NCBI GenBank assembly: GCA_037178855.1 | Contig: JASJZC010000005.1 | Coordinates: 3,286,001 to 3,350,000, forward strand | Reading direction: 5' to 3' | DNA: 64,000 bases | From: Oscheius sp. JU75 | Taxonomy: Eukaryota > Nematoda > Chromadorea > Rhabditida > Rhabditidae | Shown here: one piece after another, positions 20,826 to 32,361 of the stretch | Position numbering within the stretch: position 1 is the stretch's first letter | How the letters are laid out: each line of letters starts with the position of its first letter | The notes under the pieces: model-generated | Databases searched by the model: none | Told to the model about the DNA's origin: nothing | The model's input: the letters and a program-made list of their open reading frames with translations, nothing else | Program-made: the position numbers and the translations under genes

Positions 20826-23800
20826 ATGCGCTTGAAATGGATAGCAGTTATCCAGCTGGCCGCCTTTCTCATCATAGTCCTTCTTCTTTTGGAGTTCGTC
20901 ACCACAAACGAAAGAAGAAGTGTTCAACATGTTGGAGAGAGAAGGGAGGAAGTCAAACAGCAAACAAACACGGTAGGAATTTGAACATTCGAGTAATTGG
21001 TTTTTCAGACCGGCTTCCTAAGTCCCCTCTACGGAATGATCGAGGCCCTGCCTCATTTGGCGGATATTGGTCAGCTGGAGCCGGAGATTCTGTTGGGAAA
21101 AACTACCAAAAGGAAGCTAGTAGTCGCTATTCCTGTTGTGGAAAGAGCCCGTGGCTCCTACTTGATGGAAACCTTGAAATCTATCACAAAGTGGATGAAC
21201 GAAAAGGATAGGTAGTTCTTTGCACGGCTAGAGATGAGTATTTTGTTCAGAGAGCAACTTTCGATTATGGTATTCATTCGTACGGACAGCAAAGAGTTTG
21301 CAGTCAGTACGGCCCAGAAGATCCAAGAGACTTTTTCATCGTGGAGTCTCTGGTCATCGGACGATCCTCCGATTCAAGTTCTCCGTGTTCCACAACAGTT
21401 ACATCCAAATGACTTGGCCTCAATAGTCCCAACTTTCAATGATACCGTGGAGAGGATGGTTTGGAGGACGAGCCAAAACATTGGTATGTGTTTTGGTCTA
21501 ACATTTCAAAAGAAAAGTAGACTACATGTACGTGATGTCCTATGGCTCCCAGTTTGGCGACTACTTCCTTCTCATGGAGGATGATCTCATTGCCCAAAAG
21601 GACTGTTTGTGAGTGCTTACCATTTATTTGCAAAAGGATACAATTTAGACGAAACATTCTCTTCTTGATCAAGATCTATGCTAACAAACAGTGGATTCTG
21701 ATGGAGTTTGCCATGGAGGGATTCCTCTCCAAGCTTTTCAGGTAACTATTGGGTTGGCAACTAAATCTTTTCGCTTTTTCAAATGCAAAATTTATTGACT
21801 TCCAAACAACTTCTTCATTCGTTGCAATCAAAATTGTGAAATGGATCAAAAGAAGATATGCCCCGTGATTTCTGGGATATTGAAGGAGTGAGGCACTGGG
21901 AACTACTAGATGCTAAAACTACCCTTACGGCCGCCATACAGCCAGCAACTTGAAAAGGTTGCTGGCTTCGTCAGAAACCTAGTCTGCCCATTTCACGGGT
22001 AGCTTACAGATGCCACGCTCGTAGAACACTTTGGGTTTCGACGCGAAGAAGTCTGTTAACCAGGTTTTGAGCGCGCCAGCGGAAATGAAGTGTTGCCCTC
22101 CCATCTCGTTGTTGAGAGTCCGAAAGAGACCTTCAACCTCAGCGGCCGTTTCTGAAGAAGTGCATCGGCAACCTTTTCAAGTTGCTGGTTGTATATGGCG
22201 GCCGTAGTTCCAGCATCCAGTAGTTCCCAGTGCACCACTCCTTCAATATCCCAGAAAAACACATCATAATCTTTTTTTGACCGGTTTCACATCAGGACTT
22301 AGTGTCTGACCCACCCATTGACGCTTCCTTCGTTACTCACTTCTCGTCCCCCGTCACAGGCGTGGCAAAAAGGATTTCCGCTCACCCTGGACAGGAGAGA
22401 ACGGGCGACGGACATGCGCTGCCACTTCTGGGCATCACTGAGTCATGCGGCAACCATGTGCCCATTTTCTTCGTAAACCTCAATTGCTTCAAATGATGTT
22501 CCACTGCGCCATGACTGACAGACTGTGCATCCATCTGCTAGTTCACGGGTAGTCTGTCGATTGTTCTCATGCATGAGCTGCAGCAGCTTCGCATTATTGA
22601 AAGTTGTTGATCGACCTAACCCTGGCTTCGACGCCTTTTGTCCCCAGATCGAAAGCGATGGAGCCACAACAGGCATACCAGTAACGCAATGCCCCGGGTA
22701 GATGCCCGGGAAGGAGAAACCCGGCTTGAGGATGCCGGAAAATTTGGGTTTCTCAGGAATGACAATTCCTGGAGAACGAGTTTTTGTTGAGCGAAACGGG
22801 CTCAAACTCGAAGAGAACACGAGAGGGGTTTATATTCAAATTTATCTCCACTATGAACAATAATTATTGAAATAAAAATCAACAGAACCAAATCTTACAG
22901 CTCTAGACACTGCGCAACACACACACAGAAAAATAATGGCGTTACGGCAAAAGTGCGCGCATACGTGATTGCGTACCCGCGCTATTTGAAACAGGACAAA
23001 AAAATGGGAGGGGCAATGATATATGATATCGACGAGGGGAAAGAAAGATACCGGAATGCCTGGACGTTACTTACCCTCGTAGACGTCTGAATTAAAACGA
23101 ACAGAGAATAAGAAGAAGGGAAGTGGTGTCTTGCATGGTGGTGGTAGAGGGCCGAGGGAGCAGCACAAGGTGCTATATAGCTCGGCGTAAAGGACATGTT
23201 TACAAAAAGCGAAAAGACTTATTTGGCAACACAATACATTGTTATCCACCCAAACCTCTTACAGATCTGAAGATGCTCGGAGATTCACCCGATTTGTTGG
23301 TCTCTATTATAACAGAAAACCAGTCGATTGGCTGTTGTCATCCTTTGTAGAGAATTCTATCTGTCATCCAGAGAAACCGAAACAATGCTATCAGGTATGC
23401 TCTTTCCGAACTGATCAATAGATTTTTCAGGATTTCCTCTCACAAATCCAGCGGTATCTTCCGTCGCAGTTCAACCATATTGGCTACCATTCTAGCTTGC
23501 CTGGGAAAATACAAAAGATCAAGGAACTCGGATTTGGAGGCAACTCGAAGAAGCTGAAAAAGGAATACATGGCTGCTATTCTTGACACGAACATGACCCG
23601 TCTGCAGGCTCATTCTCCGACGGATCTGTGGAACTTTCCAGTCTTTTTTCACGCAAAACAGCCGGAGGCTGGCGAGACTCTCACAGTTACTCTCGATGTC
23701 TCTTCGTCAGTACAAGGTTTAGCCAATTGTTTTCCTAATATAAGAGTGGTTTCAGCTATTTTGATTACTTCTGGCACGTATACTTTGCCAGAGAACATCT

Positions 23801-23985
23801 TTGAACCCAATGTCGAGGTGTTGTCTGTCAGCAATGGAATTACCAAGTCGCTGGGACAATTTGGCCAAGACGGAAGATTCGAGATGCTGTTGGATTGTGA
23901 GAGATTGAATCAGCTCATTGTACGGGTAAACAAAGAGGCCAGTCGAGATGTCGTTCTCACAAACATTCATATTGTTCCGTGCTAA
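20826..23985 (+). CDS. MGAT4-like N-acetylglucosaminyltransferase (GT54)
   Basis: Golgi type II enzyme that adds the beta-1,4-linked GlcNAc branch to the alpha-1,3 mannose arm of N-glycans. It starts MRLKWIAVIQLAAFLIIVLL, the signal-anchor, then a stem (NERRSVQHVGERREEVKQQ). Catalytic-domain blocks are KLVVAIPVVERARGSYLMET, DTVERMVWRTSQNIVDYMYV, FLLMEDDLIAQKDC (EDD as the metal site), QWILMEFAMEGFLSKLF, FVGLYYNRKPVDWLLSSFVE and FNHIGYHSSLPGKIQKIKEL, matching GT54. A C-terminal domain of about 130 residues ends NIHIVPC. The intron 21742-23266 is 1.5 kb, far longer than its neighbours, because a mariner relic sits in it; coding is intact across the junction (SKLF-RSEDARRFTRF). Confidence 0.87.
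21841..22283. repeat. inverted duplication inside the mariner relic
   Basis: Plus-strand 21841-21980 and the reverse complement of 22143-22283 are near-identical copies of the same transposase segment (both contain CTGGGATATTGAAGGAGTG and CCAGCAACTTGAAAAGGTTG). The copies face each other across about 160 bp. Seen directly; about 140 bp per arm. Confidence 0.8.
22693..22771. repeat. three tandem short hairpins
   Basis: Three perfect stems in 79 bp: CCCGGG at 22693 and 22705; AAACCC at 22717 with GGGTTT at 22746, enclosing CCGGC and GCCGG; CAGGAAT at 22754 with ATTCCTG at 22765. They lie beyond the transposase N-terminal block and may be part of the element or a separate folded unit. Confidence 0.6.
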
Positions 23986-24033
23986 ATTGCATTGATTCTA
24001 TCATAAATCGGTTTCACTCTATTCGGGCTAACT

Positions 24034-25227
24034 TTACAAATTTGCGACTCCGCTGACAACAGTGACAGCTTCTCCTTGAATGAAGATTCTCTCTTTGGAC
24101 GGGAGCGACAGTTTGAAATCGGCTCCTCGCTTGGGGTAGGATTGGAAAGCCAGCAGTTCCTTCTTGTTCAAGATCTTTGACCAAAAAGGAGCCACGGCAC
24201 ATTGAGCGGACCCGGTGGCAGGATCCTTAATTGACGTTGTGAAATATAAATGTACAAACAAACCTCATCAATTCCAGCCCAAGGAGCAAAGTATCGGCAG
24301 ACGTAGTCGTACGGCTGACCATTGACACTACCGAATCCCTGTTTGATCGAGTTTCTCGGCGCTAGAGTGACTATGACTCCTCGAATCCAGTCCCCTTCGG
24401 GATGAATTTCGATCATTTGCTTGTACTCAGCGAACAGATTTCCCAGCTCGAATCTGACAACAGTGTTTTAGAAACAGAAGACACTACTTGGTGGTTTCGG
24501 AGTCGATAACAACGATGAGCTTCTTTGCCTTTGGAGCATAGACAACTCCCTCAATGTTCAATTCTTCCGGGACCAGGCAACGGATGACATTCGTGAGGAA
24601 GTTCGGAGCAGTTGTCTGAACTTTTTATAACTGAATTAAGGAGAAACCACCTCAGTAAAGTAGTCTCCATATTTGTTGTCGGTGTCTGCCCAACTGATTG
24701 AGACTAGTTCATACTGAGGAAAGTCCATGTCGATCCCTCCATAGTGTCCTTTACTGACCACTAAGTCTCCAGACTTTGTCTCAAAGGTTAGAGTCTCGTT
24801 TATGTTTCCTATATACAATGGTGAAATACAAATAATTGACAACTGACCGACTTCGTAGAAGAGAACATGGGCTGTCGCCAGCGTTGCGTGTCCGCAGAGA
24901 GGAACTTCGGTTGTTGGCGTAAACCACCGGAGACCAAAGCGCGATGCTAAACATGTGAGTTTGCTGTGACACAATGTCATTGTTCTTCTGTCAAAATGTC
25001 TGCTTACCACATTTATAGTCTCCATTTACGGGTTCCGGGAAAGCCGTCTCGCTCAGATTGAACTCTGCTCCCAGGCTCTGTTTTTCCTCGTCAGATATTG
25101 GCTGGAACCGTATGCAAACTGGCAAAACAGAAAAACGTACAGATTGAGCAAGGATAATAGCTGCTTGATTGCCTCGAAAACGTTTCTGACAGAAAGCATC
25201 GACGAGATAGAAGGGGTGGCGGGTCAT
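24034..25227 (-). CDS. PhzF/PBLD-family isomerase-like enzyme
   Basis: Phenazine-biosynthesis-like (PBLD/MAWBP) protein with the diaminopimelate-epimerase fold; the natural substrate in animals is unknown. The real start is [20 protein letters not shown] at 25227; the frame extends upstream but without an ATG. Family blocks: [25 protein letters not shown] (the conserved catalytic Glu in NLSET), [40 protein letters not shown] and the C-terminal [15 protein letters not shown]. These are the signature motifs of the family (GNP/GNQ, SETAF, [16 protein letters not shown]). About 290 residues, the usual length. Introns are short. Convergent with the MGAT4-like gene, about 50 bp between stops. Confidence 0.88.
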
Positions 25228-25490
25228 GACTGCCGACCCGGCGAAGGTCACAATCAATTGCACCGATAAGTGTCGGAGAAGTCAACAATACCTTTTTGGT
25301 CGAAATAGAAATGATCAGGGTCAAATGATCACATGAGGTCAGGTTCAAAGTCGTACAGTACAGAGCTCCTTGGTCCCACAGAGTATAGTTTTCTTTCAAC
25401 GTGTAACAGGTGAATTGTGGGTAATTAGATACTGGTAATGTATGCTGCGTACTCTCGCTCGAGCCAATCAGCTCGTTTGGTGTTTTCTTG

Positions 25491-26558
25491 ATGGACGTCT
25501 TTGCCTTTCTCATGCGTCTATCTTCCTCTTTGGTAACTCTTCTGGGAGTCTTGGCCCATGTTCTTGTCGCTGTCTTGAGTCGAACGAGCTCCAAGAAAGA
25601 CCACTCGGCCTACGTACTTCTGATGAAGATCTACTCTTGGTCGACTGTGGTTCGATTCCTGTGTGGATGGTGTGTTCTCAGCAGGTGACTCACTCTTTTT
25701 AAACAGAAGAGTGCCACATCAGGGCTCAACAATCGGCAGATGGGAGTTCTATCTTCATTGGCTATGGACTGGCGACGTTCCTTTTCAACCCGTTCATATG
25801 CGGTCTCTTTCAGTGTATGGTTGCCCATCTGGGCCCATTCACAGTTCTCTTGATACCCATCTGCATGGGGTTCCGTCTGATGCTCCTTATGGGAAAGAAG
25901 GTCACCAGAACGCGTGTTATTCTAATCACTGGTGCCCTGTACCTTCCCTGTGGTCTTTTGTTGATTCCGATGGTCTCAATCATGTACTCTTCTTCGAAGA
26001 ACGTCACCAATCCATCGTCTGAAGACACTGGCCTTGCTTTTGCAGATCTGAAAAATAATATCTCTGTGAGTTAGCGAATGACCAAGCGAACAATTTTGTA
26101 GCTTCAAATTTGGTATTTGGGATCAAACGCCAGCTATCCTTGTGTTGTTATCACTTACCTGCTACGCTACATCGTGATCAGCCGACTGAAACCGTTGATG
26201 CCTTCATATTCGACACGCGCTAGCCAACTTCATAAAAGTTTCATCAAGGTGGATCATCTGATGATGTCTCAGAATAGAGCTTTAGCTTTTGACTTTCGAG
26301 GCATCGGTGTTGTTCATTGGAATAGCCGTCACCGTCTTGAGAGCACTGGTCAAGACGAAATATCTCTTCGCTCCCTGGGTGACCACTCTTCTCAGTGCCT
26401 TCTCTTTCCCCATTTTGTCTGTAATGCCAATGATTCAAGGAATAGCCACTTTGTTCCTTGTTCCCTATCTGAGAGCAGCAGTGCTTCAACCATTCAAAAG
26501 ACGTCCGAAAGTGGATGCTCGTAGCAGCGTTGTCACAACCTCCGTTACCAGGAAATAA
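25491..26558 (+). CDS. seven-transmembrane chemoreceptor, Str superfamily
   Basis: Nematode seven-helix receptor of the Str superfamily (Srh/Str/Srd-like). Start MDVFAFLMRLSSSLVTLLGV. Helix 2 is YVLLMKIYSWSTVVRFLCGW. Splicing to the next exon only works with an acceptor at CACATCAG (38-nt intron), joining CVLSR to AQQSADGSSIFIGYGLATFL. Then come FNPFICGLFQCMVAHLGPFT, LLIPICMGFRLMLLM, TRVILITGALYLPCGLLLIP, LLRYIVISRLKPLMPSYSTR, LLTFEASVLFIGIAVTVLRA and the last helix FSFPILSVMPMIQGIATLFL ending VPYLRAAVLQPF, like the PYR motif of the superfamily. Seven helices are present. The exact subfamily is unclear. Confidence 0.72.
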
Positions 26559-26711
26559 ACTTCTTGCCTCTTCAAAAGAACACAGCTTCCAAAACGGCTA
26601 ATCCGCGCAGCTTTCAAAACATGACCAGCTAATGGCGTCAGCGAGAGTGCAGTCTGTGGCTTTTCGCGTATCCCGCCAGCCCGGATCTCGTCGTTGACTG
26701 ACCGCCCGCCA

Positions 26712-29411
26712 ATGTTTCCCGTCTTCTTCTTTCTGTTACTCATTCAGACTGCGAATGCATGTCATCCACAGTTTGAGAAGGAGCTTAGATATCTAAATCA
26801 CTACCTGGGGCTTCGACCTGTGGACGACGGAGAACCTCCCTCTAAAGGTAGGACAGATTGTTTTCATTTAGACAGTTTGTTTAGATCCAACTCAGTTCAG
26901 TAGCTATGTGACACACGAAGAGCAGTTGAACTGCGACCTGTCAGAAGAGTGTTATTGGAGAAATGCTGGCACAGATGGTCTACTGGACACTTCAGAATGG
27001 TGGCTCTTTGAGGTGAGAACCAGAGAAGTAGGCTCACGGAGAATTTAGAAATCTGATGGTAGCAAGAACTTCCCGTACCAAATCCAGCCCGGTTCGAGTC
27101 GAATGGCTCAAGGAACAAAGCTTCTTCTGGCTGGAAATACGACGAATGCAGCTGAATCGGCTGTTTTCCTCTCGGCCCCGATTGCTTGTCAACGAGGAAC
27201 AGGAAACTTGACTTTCAAGTTCGTAGCCACCATTGCTGATTAAAAAAAGCCTTTCAGCTACTGGTTGTACAATCAGGCCAAAATCGAAGTGATTGTTGTC
27301 AAGGCGATGAACAGACGTAAACACATCCAGACCATTCTGCGTCCTCAGATGAACTGTCACTTCTATCGACCGGCCCAGGACAAATGTCATGTCATCATCC
27401 CTGACATCACCGAGCCTTTTCGAATTGCCATCAGGGCTTTCAATCTGAAGGATACCGTGGTCGGGAGCATGGCAATGATCAATAACATCACATACAAGGG
27501 AGAGCTCTGTGGAGATTCGCGTTTGTTTTGATCTGCACTAATCTGAAAGAAAAATTACAGCCTTCCCGACATACTTCTCGTCAGTTGGAATGCCTCCTCC
27601 AATGACTCGACCGATCTCGACGCTCCTAGATCTGGAATGCGAACGACCGCGAAAACGATGTGGCTGGTACAATGCTCGATCGGCTCAATCAGAATGGAGA
27701 GTAGCCAGAAGCAATTCCGGATGGGAGAAGATCTTTCAGGTAGTCTACTCTTACTGTAGATCTAAAAACAGTTTACCAGAACACTGCCTCTCCCCCGAAA
27801 ACTGCGTTCATTGTAAGTTGTAGCCTATCTTCTGCTCTAATAATCCCTTTTCAGTTCATGGCAGTAGACGGTCTGTCTCCACGTCCCTTCGCCATTCTCC
27901 GAAGTGCCATGATCCCCTGTACACAGACTATGACCACTCTTTCCATGAGATACTGGCTCAAGACCGGGACTCAAGTAGAGGTCTGCGCCGTAGACGAGGA
28001 CTCTATCCCCTTGTCTTGTGTCTATCTGACAGAAGAAGACTCTGGAAATGTCATCAACATTGACGTCGATGCCTTCACCAAACCATTCAGAGTAAATTTC
28101 ATTTATTTGCTCAATCAAATTATTTTTAGTTTACAATTGAAATGATCAACTTCGACACGACGGGAATGGGTTTCATAGCTGTTTCTGAGCTCAGACTGAC
28201 TGGACTTCTGTGTTCTGAACAGCCACCGCCAATTGTGACCACTATTGACCCGCCAACAGTATCTCTTATCTGCAATACATATATATCTTAAAATTCAGAT
28301 AGTTTCCTTGTTTGGTCTTCAACGTGGTCCAGGAGCTCAGGCCCCGTACTCTCTCGAATTGAGCTGCGATTTCACTCAAGACTACTGTAGTCAATGGATC
28401 AACGACGACGGAAATGTGGCTTATGGAGTGACTCCACGAGACACCAGAAAGTTCCCCATTCCTCAGGAGATCAAAGGCACGTTTTCTTCGGTAGAGTCTT
28501 TAATTTTGTGTAGGAAATGTGGCTTTGTTCATGCTTCAAAGCAACCAGACATCAGTCCTACGATCGAGACAAGTTCCTTGTGCGAAGGATGCTACTCTTA
28601 CGGTAGCCTACTTCCGATCAGAACACGCCAGCTTCCGACTATGTGCCTTGGACAAATGTGTGGATGGAAGGAAAATAGTAGGAGAGTTGACAGTGCCGAT
28701 AAGCTCTCCAGATCCTTTCGAGGTAAGCACTTGTAGTTCAATCCAATCAATTCTTTCGAGATTCGACTAGAGGCATCCGCAAATGCTCCGTCAGTAGTTA
28801 TAGTCAAATCGATCATAGCCGACGGCGATGTCTGTCCGCTGCGAACCGTTGAACAGCTCGTCTGTCACAAGCTACAATGCAATTTCCAAAGTTTGTCTTT
28901 CCATCTCCTGAAAAAAAGTCGGTTCAGGTGATCTCTGTCAATACCAATCGGTAGTCGAGCATTCGGACGATGCTGTCCTTACCCCAGGACCGACTGGCCT
29001 CACAGTCACTTTGACCATGGAAAAGAAACGAGCCGTTCTTCGAAGCAGCGACTTTGATCTTCCCTCCTCTTCCCTTCTTGTCATCTCGATCACCCAAACA
29101 ACTTTTGGAAGCCGAGTTCTCATCTGTCCAGACGTAACCAGGTATGTTTTATTTTGAGATCGAAATGCTCTGCTACCCGAGAGTAACCCGTAGTTTCCAG
29201 TTTGGCTGAGCTTTGTCACGAGGTTCTTGGTCCTCGCGTCACCTCCACTGAACCACGAAGAATAGCATTCCCTCTTGATGCCAAGGCGCGAAGATTCGCT
29301 CTCGTTTTGGAGCACGACCACGCGGAACAGTTCGGAGATGCTGTCTTCTCTGTCCATGCGATCGACATCCGACAAGAAAATGACGGACAAATGTGTCAGA
29401 CCTACGTCTAA
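26712..29411 (+). CDS. secreted multi-module MAM-like protein
   Basis: Large secreted protein, about 670 residues, with four modules that look like divergent MAM domains. Signal peptide MFPVFFFLLLIQTANACHPQ. Module starts share a C-x6-9-C-x-W/Y pattern: LNCDLSEECYWRNAGTDGLL, LECERPRKRCGWYNARSAQS, LSCDFTQDYCSQWINDDGN and LQCNFQSDLCQYQSVVEHSD. Each runs on into beta-rich sequence with one or two cysteines (ACQRG, PCTQTMTTLSMRYWLKTGTQ, PCAKDATLTVAYFRSEHASF). There is no transmembrane segment, so it is probably secreted or part of an apical matrix. Exons join by short GT-AG introns; the one near 27512 is less certain. I cannot name a C. elegans orthologue, and the MAM relation is by pattern only. 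Confidence 0.62.
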
Positions 29412-29507
29412 ACAATTATTATGTGTCAAACTAAACTATTTATTACCTTATCAGGTCTCCGATGAAGCTGGGCGACGAAAAAACGGGATCATCTTGAGCA
29501 CGGCTTG

Positions 29508-30367
29508 CTAAAGAGAAGAGTCTGGTGAACAAATCTCACAAACCCGATAGTCTTCGTGTCCGTAGATGAAAAAAGCTGTGTGAGCGAGAGAATGAGTAGC
29601 GACAAGGAAGTTCGTAATGTCGGAAGCTAGAACCGCCTTCTTGATATCCGAACTATTCATCAGATTTCCAGTGTATTTGAGAGCGATCAGGCAGATGAGC
29701 GGAATCTCTTGTAGGAGAAGAGTGGCCACGAAATGGAACTGAAATTTCTTTATCTAGAATGTGACCGGAAACTGACCATGATGGGTCGGAAGTAAACACT
29801 TCGAAGATGGTTCATGAGAAGAATGCTGAGAGCCCCGAGACACAGAGTGATCATGAACAGCGAAATGTCATAGGCGAGCATGATGTAGGTTCCGCCCGGA
29901 GAGACAGTGCATTGGACTGTTTCGGTGGTCAAGTCGAATACGGTCAAGACAGTCATGATGATGACACAAAAGACGACGCCGATGAAAAAGGGAAGAAAGC
30001 GGAAAATGAGTGACGAGTTGTGGAAGTAGACGGGCGAAAAGGCAGCCAGCCACCAATCCGCTACTTCTGATACGAGCAAAAGGGCCTGTATGAACGGGAT
30101 CGAAGTCGATATGATCAAAATTGTGTCACATTGTCCTTCGACAGATCTGTCTAGACATCCGACTAGACACAAACAGAGTGCTGTGAGAATGTCCACTCCG
30201 AATTTCACTGAAAATCAAACATTTCTTATCAGTTGGTCGTGAAACAAGCCTGAAAATACCAGATACTTTTCACGAATGCGCCGGTTGAACAAAACAGTAG
30301 CCAACATGGTAAAGGAGGTCAGAAAGAGGACGATTCCGAAAATGAGGTAGGGAGCCAGGAGCGACAT
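29508..30367 (-). CDS. seven-transmembrane chemoreceptor
   Basis: Another nematode seven-helix receptor, Str-superfamily-like. Exon 1 is MSLLAPYLIFGIVLFLTSFT with a donor inside CGCATTC, joining to ILKFGVDILTALCLCLVGC. Further helices: LIISTSIPFIQALLLVSEVA, IFRFLPFFIGVVFCVIIMTV, TYIMLAYDISLFMITLCLGA, VATLLLQEIPLICLIALKYT and ITNFLVATHSLAHTAFFIYG. The end, ATHSLAHTAFFIYGHEDYRV, resembles the HG...st...YR tail of Srh receptors. Five N-terminal residues and the tail are short, so it is compact. About 240-250 residues, shorter than the 300-330 of typical Srh proteins, so an upstream exon may be missing. Confidence 0.65.
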
Positions 30368-30645
30368 TGGGCGGCGATCAATCTCAAGCTGAGAATTTAT
30401 TTGCTCGAGATAAGAGAGAACACTGTCCCGTGACCGGATCTTTTATATACAGACAGGAGTGAATAGAGCAAGGCACCATTAGATGTGACTAGTCAATTAG
30501 ATGGTCATCTGTGATCGGAGGTATTGATTGACATAGAGGAAGGAGGGAGGCGGAGGAGTTGTGGCCAGGTAGAAGAGATGAACTGAGACTGGAAGACTTG
30601 TACAGTCAGGAAGGCGACAGACTATTGCACTCTGAATGGGTCCCT

Positions 30646-32275
30646 TTAGCAATAAAATAAGATATTGACTACCTGGTCATGTTGGAGAGTCAATTCTTTT
30701 TTTCCGGAATCAAAAATAGTTTTGCAGTCGGAATTACAGACGACCAGACGATAATGAATGACTCTGTCCGTCTTCAAATTGACAGAATAAGGAGTTGACG
30801 TGTGGAAACAGTTCCTCTTGAGAGTGATCAGGCTAAAAGTTCTTGAACTATAGAGAGTAGAGAGAGGAAATCTACCCTCTGCTGTAGTTGACCACCACAT
30901 CCACACAATTGTTGAAACCGACCCATCTCCAGGTTTTCGGAGAAGCTTCGACCACTCGACCTCCGCGTAGACACGAGAGATAGAAGTTCTCGTCCGAAAT
31001 TTCGGAAATGCTGAGAAAATGTTGCGAAAACACAAAAGAGTAGCCGACCTTTTAGGATTCTCCTCATTGCTGAGTAGAGTCTTCCATTGATCTACCATCA
31101 GAACTCGAAGAATGTCTTTGGGGATCAAGTTGTCCGTCTCAAGTTCAGCTACACTGCTCAGAGAAGTCAGAAGATGGTGTAGACGGAGTGAGGCAAAGAG
31201 TTCCGCGTTTGTATAGAACAGATAATTGTCTTCCTGATCTTGAAGGAACTTCCGGACATGTTCAGCTAAGGCTTCCTCGTCTATCACCGTGTGTTCCGAA
31301 TGGTGTTGCAGATAAATCCACTAAACGAAGACTGAGGATCAGAGAAAAACTCACATTTTTGACCATTCGATAGAGATCCGCCTCCCCATCGATGACGAGA
31401 AGATCCATTGAAGACAGCAGTGTGTGGAAGTCGTCTTTTCTGGGCATATTGAAGCAGTCACAAACAGTTAACCTACTCAAGTTCTCCTAGAAGAATGTAG
31501 TTCTTCATCAGGCGCCAAAAGTTGTTTTTCAGATGCTGCATACACTCTGTTCTCAGCTGGAAAGACAAAAAATAACTGATTCCATCAAAAATTAACCGTT
31601 TTCAGACCATACATTTTGGCCATGTTGTTGAATCGGATCACATTTTCAGCTGTGATAAAGTCGGACAACTCCCCGTCACATTTGGTCAGAATACCTTCCT
31701 AAACTCATAATTTTAAGCATACTGAATCGAACTTACATGTTTGAAGAAAGAAGCAGCTGCTATTATGCTAGGCAAGTTTTCGATTGTGTACTCGATTTCG
31801 TCGTTGTAGAGAGAGCCGAAGACGGCGTGCAATCCTTTAAAGACATATGTTGCTCGTTGAATAAAGAAAAGAAACCTTCTTTGGTAATGTTCCTATCCGG
31901 GAGCTCCAGTTCAAAGTGGGTCTTTTTCGAATCTTCCCACTCTCCGTCGAGAAGAACCTCGAAGAAAGTACACTGTCGAAGGTAAATTTTGTGAAGATGG
32001 TAAGTATGTTCGAGCGCCGTGATTTTGATGTCCGAACCTTCTCCCTTCAATCGATCTAGTTTCTAAAGCATTTTTTCACTTGCCTGTAGATACAGCTTCT
32101 CGTAGACGTATTTGGCCGTGTCCAACTTGGTCACTTTGACCGGACTGTCGTCTGGCGAACCTCTTTTCAACTTCCGTTTCCTACTGACCGCTGAGCTCGG
32201 ACCTGGACGACTGTCATTGCTACTCTCGCTGTCCTGTGGGCCGAATCCGCCCAGTCGGTCCAAAGAATTCCCCAT
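30646..32275 (-). CDS. gcl-1: germ cell-less (GCL) BTB-BACK protein
   Basis: Substrate adaptor of a Cullin-3 ligase at the nuclear envelope, required for germ-cell fate in flies. Start MGNSLDRLGGFGPQ has Gly2 as a possible N-myristoylation site, as in other GCL proteins. A basic Ser-rich segment (SRKRKLKRGSPDDSPVKVTK) precedes AKYVYEKLYLQ and the BTB domain (GSDIKITALEHTYHLHKIYL, CTFFEVLLDGEWEDSKKTHF, LPDRNITKEGLHAVFGSLYN). BACK-like helices follow (TAENVIRFNNMAKMYGLKTL, ECMQHLKNNFWRLMKNYILL, LLVIDGEADLYRMVKNWIYL). The C-terminal beta-rich domain of GCL is present (DRVIHYRLVVCNSDCKTIFD). Splicing is clean with introns near 40 nt. Confidence 0.85.
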
Positions 32276-32361
32276 TTCACATATCTGAAGATAGAGTTTA
32301 AATAAAAAAGACCCAAATTGAGTAAAAGAAAAGTTGGTTCCGAATCAGCTGGTCATAACAA

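Larger units (their letters stand above)
21749..22830 (-). mobile_element. degenerate mariner transposon
   Basis: Mariner relic inside the MGAT4-like intron. A terminal-repeat-like end TTGGGTTGGCAACTAAATC begins at 21749 next to a TA. Minus-strand transposase pieces, out of frame with each other, include NNAKLLQLMHENNRQTTREL, a WLPHEL motif, a TGDEKW-type piece, FFWDIEGVVHWELLDAGTTA, YNQQLEKVADALLQKRPL and ALKTWLTDFFASKPKVFYER. The segment between the KRP block and the C-terminal block, where the third catalytic acid would lie, is deleted, and there are stops and frameshifts, so it is dead. No second terminal repeat is visible near 22830. Confidence 0.8.

Noticed and set aside
25640..25665. 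GGTTCGATTCC, like a tRNA T-arm
   Set aside because: Lies inside a receptor exon, with no acceptor stem or anticodon arm around it.
25660..25720. Apparent frameshift in the 25.5-26.6 kb receptor
   Set aside because: A 38-nt GT-AG intron ending at CACATCAG restores the frame, so no pseudogene call is needed.
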